Shown piece by piece: positions 8,668-17,618 of a stretch of 38,971 nt of DNA (positions within the stretch are counted from its first letter, which is position 1; the number at the start of each line of letters is the position of its first letter). The notes beneath the pieces are model-generated. The model saw only the letters and a program-made list of their open reading frames with translations. It searched no databases and was not told the DNA's origin. The position numbers were made by a program, and so were the translations under genes. The stretch is from an uncultured Microcaldota archaeon (GTDB taxonomy: Archaea > Micrarchaeota > Micrarchaeia > Anstonellales > Bilamarchaeaceae), in contig CAILMU010000240.1 in NCBI GenBank assembly GCA_903835325.1, forward strand, positions 1 to 38,971, written 5' to 3'.

Positions 8668-9693
8668 TCAAATCTGCGCCATTGTCCTAAGGCCTATCTC
8701 GCTTCCTAAGAGCGAGCTCAGCTCTTTCACGAAGACGGCTGTGACCAGGAGCGAGAATATTGGCGCAACCACCGAATAGAGGAGCGATTGGGAGATCGCA
8801 TCGGAATCTGCTTTCGATATGTAAGTGAGGTCGCCGCTGAGGTCTGTAGTCGTATTGTTACCAATTCCGGCAGTGAGGTTGAAGCATCTGGAGCCGTTGG
8901 AGATATTGGCTATGTTGTTGGAGCACCTTCCGCTCATGACATCCAATTTCCCTGCCAATGCATAATTGTCATTGAGGTCCACGACAGGGACCGGGGAATA
9001 GTACGTGTTGTTGTCGAATGCCTGCATGGCCGCCGTCGCGTTGTTTATCCCCGGGGTCGGGTCGGGGAATATCAGGACGAAAGTCGGGTAGAAGAGATAG
9101 AGGCCTATAGCCAGGCCGATCAGGAAACCTCCGACCTTGCGAGTCGCGAACAATGTACGCAGGATGAGGCCTGTCGGGAAAAGAATCCCCAGGACGCTCG
9201 CGCTGATGAACGCAGTCGTCTGCACGTTCAGCGAGACGAGTATCATGGTGAGGTTGAGCAATAAGAGCTGGACGGAAAGCGCCCCGGATATCGAAGAGAG
9301 GCTCGCCATCGGAAGTATGGTGAATGCGCCGAAATTCAATGAGAGCCCCTGGTAGTAGGTGAGCGTCCCCAGGAGGCGCATGAGCTCCTCGAGCATCGAT
9401 AGGAGCGCAGTATTGACATTGGTGAGCGAGCAAAGGAGCTGGGCAGCGACGCTCGTCGCGCTGCATCCTTCGGTCACCAAGGACGAGCTGACTGAAGCGA
9501 CCAGGGCCACAATCGCGGCAAACGAGCCGATGATGGCGGCATTGACGATGGATTGGATGAGCTCCTCTATGCCGAACTGCTCTATCCGCTTGTAACCGAA
9601 AGCGCGGCCTAAACCTATCAGGATCCCTGCAAGGACGATAGATGCCGTGACCACGATCACAGCGATGCCCATGCCGGCGAAATCTTCTGCCAT
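8668..9693 (-). CDS. Polytopic membrane protein, TrbL/VirB6-like candidate
   Basis: 341 aa with at least six hydrophobic segments, a hydrophilic Asn-rich loop with two Cys (SGRCSNNIANISNGSRCFN), and 13 bp from the 7830..8654 gene on the same strand. Confidence 0.8.
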   Translation of the reverse strand: MAEDFAGMGIAVIVVTASIVLAGILIGLGRAFGYKRIEQFGIEELIQSIVNAAIIGSFAAIVALVASVSSSLVTEGCSATSVAAQLLCSLTNVNTALLSMLEELMRLLGTLTYYQGLSLNFGAFTILPMASLSSISGALSVQLLLLNLTMILVSLNVQTTAFISASVLGILFPTGLILRTLFATRKVGGFLIGLAIGLYLFYPTFVLIFPDPTPGINNATAAMQAFDNNTYYSPVPVVDLNDNYALAGKLDVMSGRCSNNIANISNGSRCFNLTAGIGNNTTTDLSGDLTYISKADSDAISQSLLYSVVAPIFSLLVTAVFVKELSSLLGSEIGLRTMAQI

Positions 9694-9813
9694 CCGGATT
9701 GGATAGAAGTCCTAACATTATATATGTTGTGTTTCGCTTCCGCTCCGGGTATTGGAAAGAAGGATGAAAAGCGCGGGTTTCGGCGGTTTCTGCCTGATGC
9801 CGGGTGCGCCTAT

Positions 9814-10389
9814 TCATACCGGGGCCGCGGCAAGGCCGGCTGCAGCCGGACCAAGGATGGCTGCGAGCGCGAAGACTATGACCACTGCCAGCAATATCGG
9901 TATAACGACGATAGCTATCACCGCTTTCCATACCGGCATCTGGTGTATCCTGGCCGAACCGACCACTATGTTGTAGAGGCCGAGGAGCGAGGGGAGGATG
10001 CCGATGTACGGCAGGGAGCCGAAGATGAAAGAGGGCGTTCCGGCATAGACGAACACCTGGACGCTTTTCTGGAAATCCGCCTTTCCTCCGAGTATCTTCA
10101 GGAGGACGAATTCGACTCCGAATCCGATATACTGGAGCGGGATCCCGATGAGGAAGACTGCCGGGAGGCTGATGGCCACCGCGGAAACAGCGCCCGGGAT
10201 GTCTGCCTTGCTGCTCAATGCGATGGCGGTGAATCCGAGCATCATGACCGGGATGCTCAGGACCATGCAGATTAGCAGATATAGGAAAGAGTCTGTGTAG
10301 TTTCCGTCTTTCACCATCTCATCGAAGCGCTTCTCCGGGACTATCCAGAGGGTGGTCTTTATCCTCTCAAGAATCTTGTTCATGTCCAT
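9814..10389 (-). CDS. Yip1-domain-like membrane protein
   Basis: 191 aa; soluble N-terminus TLWIVPEKRFDEMVKDGNYTDSFLYLLICMVLSIPVM then several TM helices, typical of archaeal Yip1-like proteins. Confidence 0.7.
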   Translation of the reverse strand: MDMNKILERIKTTLWIVPEKRFDEMVKDGNYTDSFLYLLICMVLSIPVMMLGFTAIALSSKADIPGAVSAVAISLPAVFLIGIPLQYIGFGVEFVLLKILGGKADFQKSVQVFVYAGTPSFIFGSLPYIGILPSLLGLYNIVVGSARIHQMPVWKAVIAIVVIPILLAVVIVFALAAILGPAAAGLAAAPV

Positions 10390-10429
10390 GATAAAACCTC
10401 TTCATTCGATATCGAGCACTATATTCAAA

Positions 10430-10584
10430 AGGTTGCCTTCGTCAGGTCCTGAGCCGGTTGCAGACCACCTTGCAAGGGCAGAAACTGCCCACGCGGCCGT
10501 GGTGTGCGGATGCCCGCGTGACCTTGTGCTCCGAAAGAAGATATGGAAGGGCATTAGAGACTGGAAGACAATTTGCTGCAACCT
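10430..10584. ncRNA. Candidate structured RNA element (strand undetermined)
   Basis: Ends pair: AGGTTGC (10430-10436) with GCAACCT (10578-10584); next CTTC-gt-CAG pairs with CTG-GAAG; internal perfect hairpin GGGCAG-AAA-CTGCCC and CACGCGG...CCGCGTG. Intergenic between two minus-strand CDSs. Confidence 0.35.
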
Positions 10585-10586
10585 AA

Positions 10587-11258
10587 TCAGGCTCCTTTGA
10601 GTTTCCGCGAGATCTTGCGCACAATCGATATGGCCTTCGTTGTGCCCCGGACATAGAACGGGGCCGGATGCCGGACTAGGCGGGTCGAGCGTGATTTCAA
10701 GGCTCTTAGAAGGGCTTTCGGGTCATCCAGCCCGGATGCTTCCAGGGACGGGATCTCCGTATATGTCTTGCCGAACTCGAAGAGGAAATGCGAGTCCGAG
10801 CCGGCAGCGATCGGAATCCTGCTTTTCTCCGCGAAGGCTTCTGCTTTCTGGTTATATGATTGGAGGACGCAACGGGCATTGAAGGCTTCCACGATATCGA
10901 TCTTCTTCCACAGCGCCTTCGGCGGTTCCCCAGCCCCTTTCCGGGTGATATCGAACATGTGCGGGAGATAGCTGAGGCCGCCTTGGCCATGGATCAAATC
11001 GAGGGCTTCGGAAAAGGGCGTTTTCTTTTTGATTGCTTCGCTGAGGTAAAGGCCGATAAGGTCGCCGCGCTCAGTCAATATCTCTTCGGCAGGGATGAAC
11101 GGCGCGCCGAGCGCCTGCATCTTCGCGTGGGCAGCGGTCGTGTTGTGGTCGCAGATTGCCGGGATGATTTTGAGCCTCTCCGACATCGAGGCGAGGTGCC
11201 GGGGCTCTATCATGGAATCGATGGAATCCCGGGTATGCACGTGGAAATCTATTTTCAC
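10587..11258 (-). CDS. PHP-domain metal-dependent phosphoesterase
   Basis: 223 aa; MKIDFHVHTRDSID, AICDHNTTAAH, LSYLPHMFD, IAAGSDSHF motifs. Confidence 0.88.
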   Translation of the reverse strand: MKIDFHVHTRDSIDSMIEPRHLASMSERLKIIPAICDHNTTAAHAKMQALGAPFIPAEEILTERGDLIGLYLSEAIKKKTPFSEALDLIHGQGGLSYLPHMFDITRKGAGEPPKALWKKIDIVEAFNARCVLQSYNQKAEAFAEKSRIPIAAGSDSHFLFEFGKTYTEIPSLEASGLDDPKALLRALKSRSTRLVRHPAPFYVRGTTKAISIVRKISRKLKGA

Positions 11259-11301
11259 AATTTTCTACCAGAGAGGATATCGGCATATAGGATTATAATT
11301 C

Positions 11302-11637
11302 TCATACGAGGGCGTGGGCGTCGTCCAAAACAGCCATCAGCTTCCTTGCAAGGGCGTGCGCTTCTGTCTTCCCGAGGCGCTTTCCGCCTTCGCCCGGCTT
11401 CATCATGACCCTGCCGCTCGCATAGACGCTGAGCACGCATCCGTCGACCTTTGCGATCAATACTGCCTGGAGGGAAGCGCCCACCATGCCGATTGCCGAG
11501 AGCGCCGGTTCCGCCTTCTTGAGGTCTATCTTCCTGCCTTTCAGGTAGATCTCGAATCCGCCTGCGCTCGAGCAGGGTTCGACGATGTAGAAATTGTCCG
11601 GGGCAGATGTTCCGGTTGTTTTGTTTGATTCATTCAT
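11302..11637 (-). CDS. Small protein resembling a single TBP-fold repeat
   Basis: Start chosen at the ATG overlapping the E1-like gene's TGA (ATGA, 11634-11637): MNESNKTTGTSAPDNFYIVEPC...VLIAKVDGCVLSVYASGRVMMKPGEGGKRLGKTEAHALARKLMAVLDDA. The longer 163-aa ORF would overlap the ThiF gene. Confidence 0.65.
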   Translation of the reverse strand: MNESNKTTGTSAPDNFYIVEPCSSAGGFEIYLKGRKIDLKKAEPALSAIGMVGASLQAVLIAKVDGCVLSVYASGRVMMKPGEGGKRLGKTEAHALARKLMAVLDDAHALV

Positions 11638-12374
11638 CCCAGTTCGGCCCTCCAGAACGGGTTTTCCCGCGCCAAATCGAAGAATATGGCTTGCGGCGCT
11701 TTTGTGTGGGGTTTCTTGAGGAGCGCGTTCACCGCCTGCGACGCCGCGAGGCTTCCGGCGATCATCGCTGCCGGGCAGATTATCGAGGCGCATTTCCTAT
11801 ATCGCTCCAGCCCGAGCGCGCTTGATTTGGAGTTTGGGAGCTGGAACGCCTTGCGGAAAGGGTAGTCATTGAAGACCGTCACGATGCCGCGCGTGCCTTG
11901 GGCGGAACAGAAGACGTATGGGAGGGAGGCGGTGCGGGCTTTTCCCGCGGCGAGATGCTTGGTCTCGATATTGTCTGAGCCATCAAGAACGATATCGGCT
12001 TCCGTGAGCTTCGAACCCTTTGTGAAGCGCCCTTTGATTACGAGATGCGCAAAGGCGTTTATCATATCCGCACGCGAGCGCGCGGAATCTGTTTTCAACC
12101 GATCGATATTCTTATCCACTGCCAGGATCTGGCGGTTGAAATCCGAGAGGGCTGTGCGGTCATCCTCGAAAACCATGAAGCGCTCCGCCCCCATCCTCAG
12201 CAGGCTCTCCAGCATATATCCGCCTGTGCCGCCGAGGCCGATTATGGCGAAACAGGCCCGCCGGACCCTCTCCTGCTCCCTGGTCCTTAATGGGTTGCGC
12301 TGGAATTTCTGGGAATAGACCGCCCGCGCGCCGAGCGCGCATTCAGAGGCTGCCGAAGTCGCGCGGTTTGTCAT
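11634..12374 (-). CDS. E1/ThiF/HesA/MoeB-family adenylyltransferase-like protein
   Basis: 246 aa; CFAIIGLGGTGGYMLESLLRMGAERFMVFEDDRTALSDFNRQIL...DIVLDGSDNIETK. Confidence 0.88.
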   Translation of the reverse strand: MTNRATSAASECALGARAVYSQKFQRNPLRTREQERVRRACFAIIGLGGTGGYMLESLLRMGAERFMVFEDDRTALSDFNRQILAVDKNIDRLKTDSARSRADMINAFAHLVIKGRFTKGSKLTEADIVLDGSDNIETKHLAAGKARTASLPYVFCSAQGTRGIVTVFNDYPFRKAFQLPNSKSSALGLERYRKCASIICPAAMIAGSLAASQAVNALLKKPHTKAPQAIFFDLARENPFWRAELG

Positions 12375-12819
12375 CGCGTTTCTCGCCCCTCTGTTTCACC
12401 GCGGCCGTCTTTTCTTCTTTTGGCGGCTCGGACATCTCGATCTTGCTTCGGATCTTGTTTATCTCCGACTTCGCCACAACCCCTGTGTGCAGGGATGTCA
12501 GGTTCCGCAGGACCTCTATCCTGCGCCGCACGTAGGGGTCTATCTTGCGCTCCCTGAACTGGCCGATATGCGTGAGGTGGTAGAAGAATATGGATACGCC
12601 GCTGAAGACGAGCACCACAGTGAATATCTTGCCCAGGGCGGTCTTTGGATACACGTCCCCGTAGCCCACGGTCGTTATGGAGACAGATGTGAAGTAGAAC
12701 GCATCCACGAGGCTGAAGCCCTCGAAATGCATGTAGAATGGTATCGCTATGATATACAGGATCACGATGAGCATGACCGCGTTCATCAATCCTTTGACCA
12801 CTGGGTCTGATGTATCCAT
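12343..12819 (-). CDS. Two-TM potassium channel-like protein
   Basis: Start at MDTSDPVVKGLMNAVML; selectivity filter in FYFTSVSITTVGYGDVYPKTALGKIFTVVLVFSGV. Confidence 0.87.
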   Translation of the reverse strand: MDTSDPVVKGLMNAVMLIVILYIIAIPFYMHFEGFSLVDAFYFTSVSITTVGYGDVYPKTALGKIFTVVLVFSGVSIFFYHLTHIGQFRERKIDPYVRRRIEVLRNLTSLHTGVVAKSEINKIRSKIEMSEPPKEEKTAAVKQRGEKRDDKPRDFGSL

Positions 12820-12922
12820 GATTAGGATATTGATGGTGCCGGGATTTATATTATTTTGTAAACAGCCGGTTTGGGGGGAACGGATAGATGCTGCCGTTCC
12901 TTCGTTGCCACGGCGCGCTCTA

Positions 12923-14770
12923 TTACTGCCCGCCGTTACCGGCGTGCCTATGCCTTCCGTTCCTTTTCGTCCTGCTATCATCATCGTCGCCGCGCGACCG
13001 GTCGTTCCGCTTCCCCACGACCACAGCGTCGTCGCGCGATATCATTATCTCGCTCCGGAGAAGGCTGATGCCGTGCGTCTCGTTGAGGAAGAATCCCAAG
13101 GATGCTGCGCGTATCGCGCTCCAGAAGAAGAATATCGAAAAAGCAGCGAAGATGAGCGCGAGCCAGTTGAACTGCGGGGGGAGCAGCATGAAATTCACTA
13201 TCAGGTTGAACGTGGCGAAGACAACGAAGAAAAGCGAGGATATCAAGATATTGCGCAATATCGCCCCCTTGCTCGTCTGCGGGGTCGTCCTGGAGAAGAT
13301 GGATGAGAGCGCGTCGAAAAGCCTTTTCACAGAAAGGAGTATCCTGGCTATAGGTATCAGGGACAGGGCCGAAAGCACGGCCAGGAGGGCCAGATCAGCC
13401 GGCATGGCGTTCCCTAAAATATCCATCTGGAAGCCGAGGTAATTCCGGCCCATCCAGAAGAACATCGTCGCTCCGGCAAGATATAGGACATCCACGGTTA
13501 TCCTGTTGACTTCATGGAGGAGCACCTTGTGGAAATATCCTTTCGGCTCGAACGCGCTCACGACGTTGCGGAAATAACCGGACGCATCCGTGAAGCGCTG
13601 GATGAAGCGGATGGGGAGCATCTTGCGGATGCCGACATAGAGGCGCTCTGCGCTATCCAGAGAGAGCGAAGAGACCAGCGATGTGACGAGCACGCCTGCG
13701 GAGACCAGGCCGACGAGGTCGATCCCGGTGAGGCCCGCGCCTTCTTTTGCGATAAGGAGCGAGAATTCGCCGAGGGGTATCATGGCCAGGCCGGCGAATA
13801 TCGAGGAGCGGCCGCTCGCGGTCGTCAGGAAGAAGGTCACTGATGTCGCGAGGAACACGAGGATGATGAAGCTCAGGATGATGAGAGCTGATGGCAGGGC
13901 CGAGACCAAAATGGCGCCGGGCATGACAAGCATCCCGACGGAGAGGAAGAAGAACGACGAGAACACCACGCTGAAGGGGCGGATGGAGCGCTCGAACTCG
14001 CGCCCGTTCGGAAGCGCGGATATCAGGCTCCCTGCCAGGAAGGCGCCGATAGCCGGGGTGAAGCCCAGGAGCGAAGCAAGCGCGCTCATGCCGATGCAAA
14101 GGATGGATGCGAAAAGGATGAGCGTGTCATCCGCCTGGTAGCGGAAGAAGACGGTCGAGAAGTCCTTGAGGAATTTCAGGAGGATGATGTATGTGAAGAC
14201 AAGGATTCCTATCGCGATGATTATCGAGCTGAGGTATCCGTCTCCTGCATGGAGGCCGTTCCGCAGGTTCGAGAAGAATGTGAGCATGAAGATGGCGACC
14301 ACATCCTCGATTATCAGTATCGTGACGAGGACCGGGACCTCGGGGCGCTCTATCAATTTCTTCTGCTCCAGTATCTTCATCATTATCGCTGTGCTGCTCA
14401 TGGAGAATGTCGCCGCGATGAAAAGCGAGGTTATGAAATCGAAGCCGAGGAGCACGGCCACTTCATGCATCAGGATGAAGAGCATCACCATCAGGACCAT
14501 GCTGCTTATGACCGCCCGCAGTCCGCTGGAGAGGAGCTTTGTGACGCTGAATTCGAGCCCTATCATGAAGAGGAGGAGGACAGCGCCGATATCGGAGTAT
14601 GTTCCGATAGCCCCGGGATTCACCAGGTCCAGCATGTTGGGCCCTATCAGCATGCCGACAATCAAAAGGCCGGCCACAGGGGGTATCCTGAATCGCACTG
14701 ATAGGATGCCGCTGATGGCTGAGAAAAGCAGGACCAACACAAGGTCCGCTATGCCGCTGATGGGTTCCAT
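12923..14770 (-). CDS. CPA2/Kef-type cation:proton antiporter
   Basis: 615 aa multi-TM; FRIPPVAGLLIVGMLIGPNML, IGAVLLLFMIGLEFS, FTPAIGAFLAGSLIS. Confidence 0.87.
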   Translation of the reverse strand: MEPISGIADLVLVLLFSAISGILSVRFRIPPVAGLLIVGMLIGPNMLDLVNPGAIGTYSDIGAVLLLFMIGLEFSVTKLLSSGLRAVISSMVLMVMLFILMHEVAVLLGFDFITSLFIAATFSMSSTAIMMKILEQKKLIERPEVPVLVTILIIEDVVAIFMLTFFSNLRNGLHAGDGYLSSIIIAIGILVFTYIILLKFLKDFSTVFFRYQADDTLILFASILCIGMSALASLLGFTPAIGAFLAGSLISALPNGREFERSIRPFSVVFSSFFFLSVGMLVMPGAILVSALPSALIILSFIILVFLATSVTFFLTTASGRSSIFAGLAMIPLGEFSLLIAKEGAGLTGIDLVGLVSAGVLVTSLVSSLSLDSAERLYVGIRKMLPIRFIQRFTDASGYFRNVVSAFEPKGYFHKVLLHEVNRITVDVLYLAGATMFFWMGRNYLGFQMDILGNAMPADLALLAVLSALSLIPIARILLSVKRLFDALSSIFSRTTPQTSKGAILRNILISSLFFVVFATFNLIVNFMLLPPQFNWLALIFAAFSIFFFWSAIRAASLGFFLNETHGISLLRSEIMISRDDAVVVGKRNDRSRGDDDDSRTKRNGRHRHAGNGGQ

Positions 14771-14887
14771 CCTGGGATAAACCTGCCGACTCGTTTACTG
14801 TATCTCGATCGGTTCGATCGTGCTTGGGAGTATATCGGTTTCCTAACAATCAATATATTAAAAACCTTGCATGCGAGGTGCACACGA

Positions 14888-16135
14888 ATGGAACCTTTTC
14901 TCGAATGCCTGGGCGCCTCGCGCGAAGTCGGGCGGAGCGCGTTCATGCTCCACACCGACCGGAACATCTACCTTGATTACGGTATCAAGCTCTTCGATGA
15001 GAGCGGGAAGCCGAAATTCCCGATTCCGACGACCACGAAACCGGATATGATGATCCTCTCGCACGCGCACCTGGACCACAGCGGCTGCCTGCCGTCGCTG
15101 TACCATCACAACAAGATACGATGGTACTCGACCCCGCCGACCATGGAGATCTGCCAGATGCTGTGGATGGATTCCATGAAGATAAACGGCTCCGAGCTCC
15201 CCTTTCGCCTGGCCCAGTTCGCAAAAGCCCTGAAATTCTGGTCCCCGCTCCTCTATGAGCAGACGATACAGACGGGAAGGACGAGCATGGTCCTGCATGA
15301 TGCCGGCCATATCAGCGGCGCGTCCATGATAGAGATAGAGCATGAAGAGAAGACGATCCTGTACACCGGGGATTTCAAGTGCGAGGAGACGTTCATGCAC
15401 AAGGGGGCGAAGCTTGCCAAAGACGTGGATGTGCTCATAACCGAGTGCACCTATGCGAAGAAGGAGCATCCGCCGCGCAAAGCCGCGGAGAGGAAGTTCA
15501 TGGATGAGATACATGAGACCATAGAAAACGGCGGGAATGTCTTGCTGCCGTCCTTCGCGCTCGGGCGCACGCAGGAGCTCATAGCCATGATCAGGCATTA
15601 CGACAAGAATGTGCCGGTCTTCGTAGATGGGATGGGCAGGGAGATAAGCAAGATATACCTCAGATACCCCAAATACATCAAGGACCCGAACGCGTTTCGG
15701 AAGAATGTCCATGAGGTCACGAGCGTGGCTGACCAGACCGACCGGAGGCTGGCGACCAGGAAGCCGTCTGTGATAATCACGAGCGCCGGCATGATGAACG
15801 GCGGGCCCGTGCTCAACTACCTGTTCAACTGCAATAGCGAATCGAAAGTCTTGTTCACAGGATATTGCGTGGACGGCACGAACGGGTGGAAATTGCAGAA
15901 CCACGGGTTCATAACGAAAGACGAGCAGGACCTGTATGTCGACCTTCCGATAGAATATATAGATTTCTCGGCTCATGCCGGGCGCTCGGACCTCCTGAAA
16001 TTCATCAAGGCGGCGAACCCGCAGAAGGTCGTGCTGGTGCATGGGGACAAGCCGATGGATTTCGCTGCGGAATTGAAGGAGGAGCACGGGCTCGATGCCG
16101 TCGCGCCGCTTCCAGGAGAGAGGATAATGCTCTGA
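14888..16135 (+). CDS. Archaeal beta-CASP metallo-beta-lactamase fold ribonuclease (CPSF/RNase J-like)
   Basis: MEPFLECLGASREVGRSAFML...DMMILSHAHLDHSGCLP...YTGDFKCEET...LLPSFALGRTQELIAMI...SAGMMNGGPVLNYL...VVLVHGDKPMDFAAEL. Internal ATG preferred over 14867. Confidence 0.9.
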   Translation: MEPFLECLGASREVGRSAFMLHTDRNIYLDYGIKLFDESGKPKFPIPTTTKPDMMILSHAHLDHSGCLPSLYHHNKIRWYSTPPTMEICQMLWMDSMKINGSELPFRLAQFAKALKFWSPLLYEQTIQTGRTSMVLHDAGHISGASMIEIEHEEKTILYTGDFKCEETFMHKGAKLAKDVDVLITECTYAKKEHPPRKAAERKFMDEIHETIENGGNVLLPSFALGRTQELIAMIRHYDKNVPVFVDGMGREISKIYLRYPKYIKDPNAFRKNVHEVTSVADQTDRRLATRKPSVIITSAGMMNGGPVLNYLFNCNSESKVLFTGYCVDGTNGWKLQNHGFITKDEQDLYVDLPIEYIDFSAHAGRSDLLKFIKAANPQKVVLVHGDKPMDFAAELKEEHGLDAVAPLPGERIML

Positions 16136-16147
16136 TTAACAAGGAGA

Positions 16148-17563
16148 TTATTTTTTTCCTTTTCTCGTTCTTCTTTTTTTGATGATTTTCTTTTTCGATT
16201 CTGCTTTTGTTTTCATTTTTGTTTTCGTTTTGGCTTCCGATTTTTTTATTTCTGCTTTCCCTTCGTTCCTTTTTCCCATGTATCTCTCAACGACAACGAG
16301 CTCTTCGCTGCAGGCAAGATGCGATTTCGTCCTGCCGAACTGCCTGAAGAATCCCATTATCGCATCATGCGCGCCGGTTATCGGCCGCTTGACCCTCGCC
16401 ATCATCCTTTTTTTCTGCTTGAAGAACCTCGCGCCCTTGTGCTTTTTCTGGAAATCGATAACGTTCTTCTTCATGTCCAGCGGCGGGCCTTCTATCGCCA
16501 TGTCTTTGGGAAGCGTGTCTTTTGAAAGCGAGAGCGCGATACGGACGATGTGGCGCGAGTCGTCGGCAGCTATCGCTTTCGGCGAGAAATCTTCCATGTG
16601 CGCTTCCAGCTGGCTGTTCAACCGATAGAGCTGGCCCCAGAGCACATCATCGACTACGTCGGAACGTGGCATCGTGATGATGAACACCGCTGACCCTTTC
16701 GCGGATGCCAGGCGCTTCGCCTTGTCATCGAACGTCTCCGGCTTCCTCGTGAAAAAGACGGCTGATGGCTTCTTCAGGAACGATTTGCAAAGCGCGATGA
16801 AAACCCTGAGATTCTCCCGGGATAATGCTGCGGCGACATTCCTGTTTCTATCTGTCGGATCGATGACCGCGAAACCGCCGAGACGTTCGTGCGCATCCGA
16901 GATCGCCTGCTTGCCTTTGTGGAACCCGTTGATGTCTATGAATATCGGCTTTTTCTCATCCCATCTGGAAGCCTGCTTCACCAATTGCGGGAAGCTTCCG
17001 TATCCGATGATGAGGAGTTCGCAGAGGTATCCTGAGAAGCCCTTTATCTTTATCTCTGCGCCATAAAGCGAATTCGCTTTCAGGAACGCTTTGAGCAATA
17101 GGACATCCCCTATGCGGCTCTTCGGAAGATGCGAATTCACGAATATCGTGTGCAAAGCGGAGCGGTCCACTGCGCTGAGGCGCTCGGATGATTCCGATAT
17201 CTTGTATGCGGGCACCAGGTCTATCCGCCTCCCGCGGTAATGGAAACGGACATACGGGTGCTCGGCGTAGCTTATCTGGTAGCCGGTCCCTGGAAGGGAG
17301 GACTCCATCACGTTCTTTATGAGCATCTCGAGCATCTCGCGCGGGTAGGAACGGTCGAAGAGCACGAAGATGTCTATGTCGCGCCCTTCTTTGAGGAACG
17401 TGCGTTTGGCCACGGAGCCCGTGAGTATCACCTCGCATCCGGATGGGGCGGACGACTGGAACTTGCCTATCAGTTCGTTTGCGATATCAAGCTCGCGCTG
17501 AGTCTCCTCATCTGACGGCCTGATGGAAGAAAGGACCTGGGAGAGGATCTTCTGCATAGCCAA
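16148..17563 (-). CDS. cca: Archaeal-type CCA tRNA nucleotidyltransferase with Lys-rich C-terminal tail
   Basis: 471 aa; VILTGSVAKRTFLKEGRDIDIFVLFDRSYPREML...YRGRRIDLVPAYKI...LLLKAFLKANSLYGAEIKIKGFSGYLCELLII; tail KSEAKTKTKMKTKAESKKKIIKKRRTRKGKK. Confidence 0.9.
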   Translation of the reverse strand: MAMQKILSQVLSSIRPSDEETQRELDIANELIGKFQSSAPSGCEVILTGSVAKRTFLKEGRDIDIFVLFDRSYPREMLEMLIKNVMESSLPGTGYQISYAEHPYVRFHYRGRRIDLVPAYKISESSERLSAVDRSALHTIFVNSHLPKSRIGDVLLLKAFLKANSLYGAEIKIKGFSGYLCELLIIGYGSFPQLVKQASRWDEKKPIFIDINGFHKGKQAISDAHERLGGFAVIDPTDRNRNVAAALSRENLRVFIALCKSFLKKPSAVFFTRKPETFDDKAKRLASAKGSAVFIITMPRSDVVDDVLWGQLYRLNSQLEAHMEDFSPKAIAADDSRHIVRIALSLSKDTLPKDMAIEGPPLDMKKNVIDFQKKHKGARFFKQKKRMMARVKRPITGAHDAIMGFFRQFGRTKSHLACSEELVVVERYMGKRNEGKAEIKKSEAKTKTKMKTKAESKKKIIKKRRTRKGKK

Positions 17564-17618
17564 CCCGTTCGAAGCTAAATGTTATATACACTTCACGCGC
17601 CCTACGCGCGCCGCTTGC

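Noticed and set aside
9724-10275. 183-aa plus-strand ORF
   Set aside because: Antisense to the Yip1-like membrane protein; composition is biased (R/E/D/Y-rich), typical of shadow ORFs.
14811-14833. CGATCGGTTCGATCG inverted repeat between antiporter and beta-CASP genes
   Set aside because: Only a 5-bp stem; too short to claim as an operator without comparative data.
14858-16087. 409-aa minus-strand ORF opposite beta-CASP
   Set aside because: Long because GC-rich codon bias suppresses stops; sequence has no recognisable domain whereas the plus strand encodes an unmistakable beta-CASP protein.
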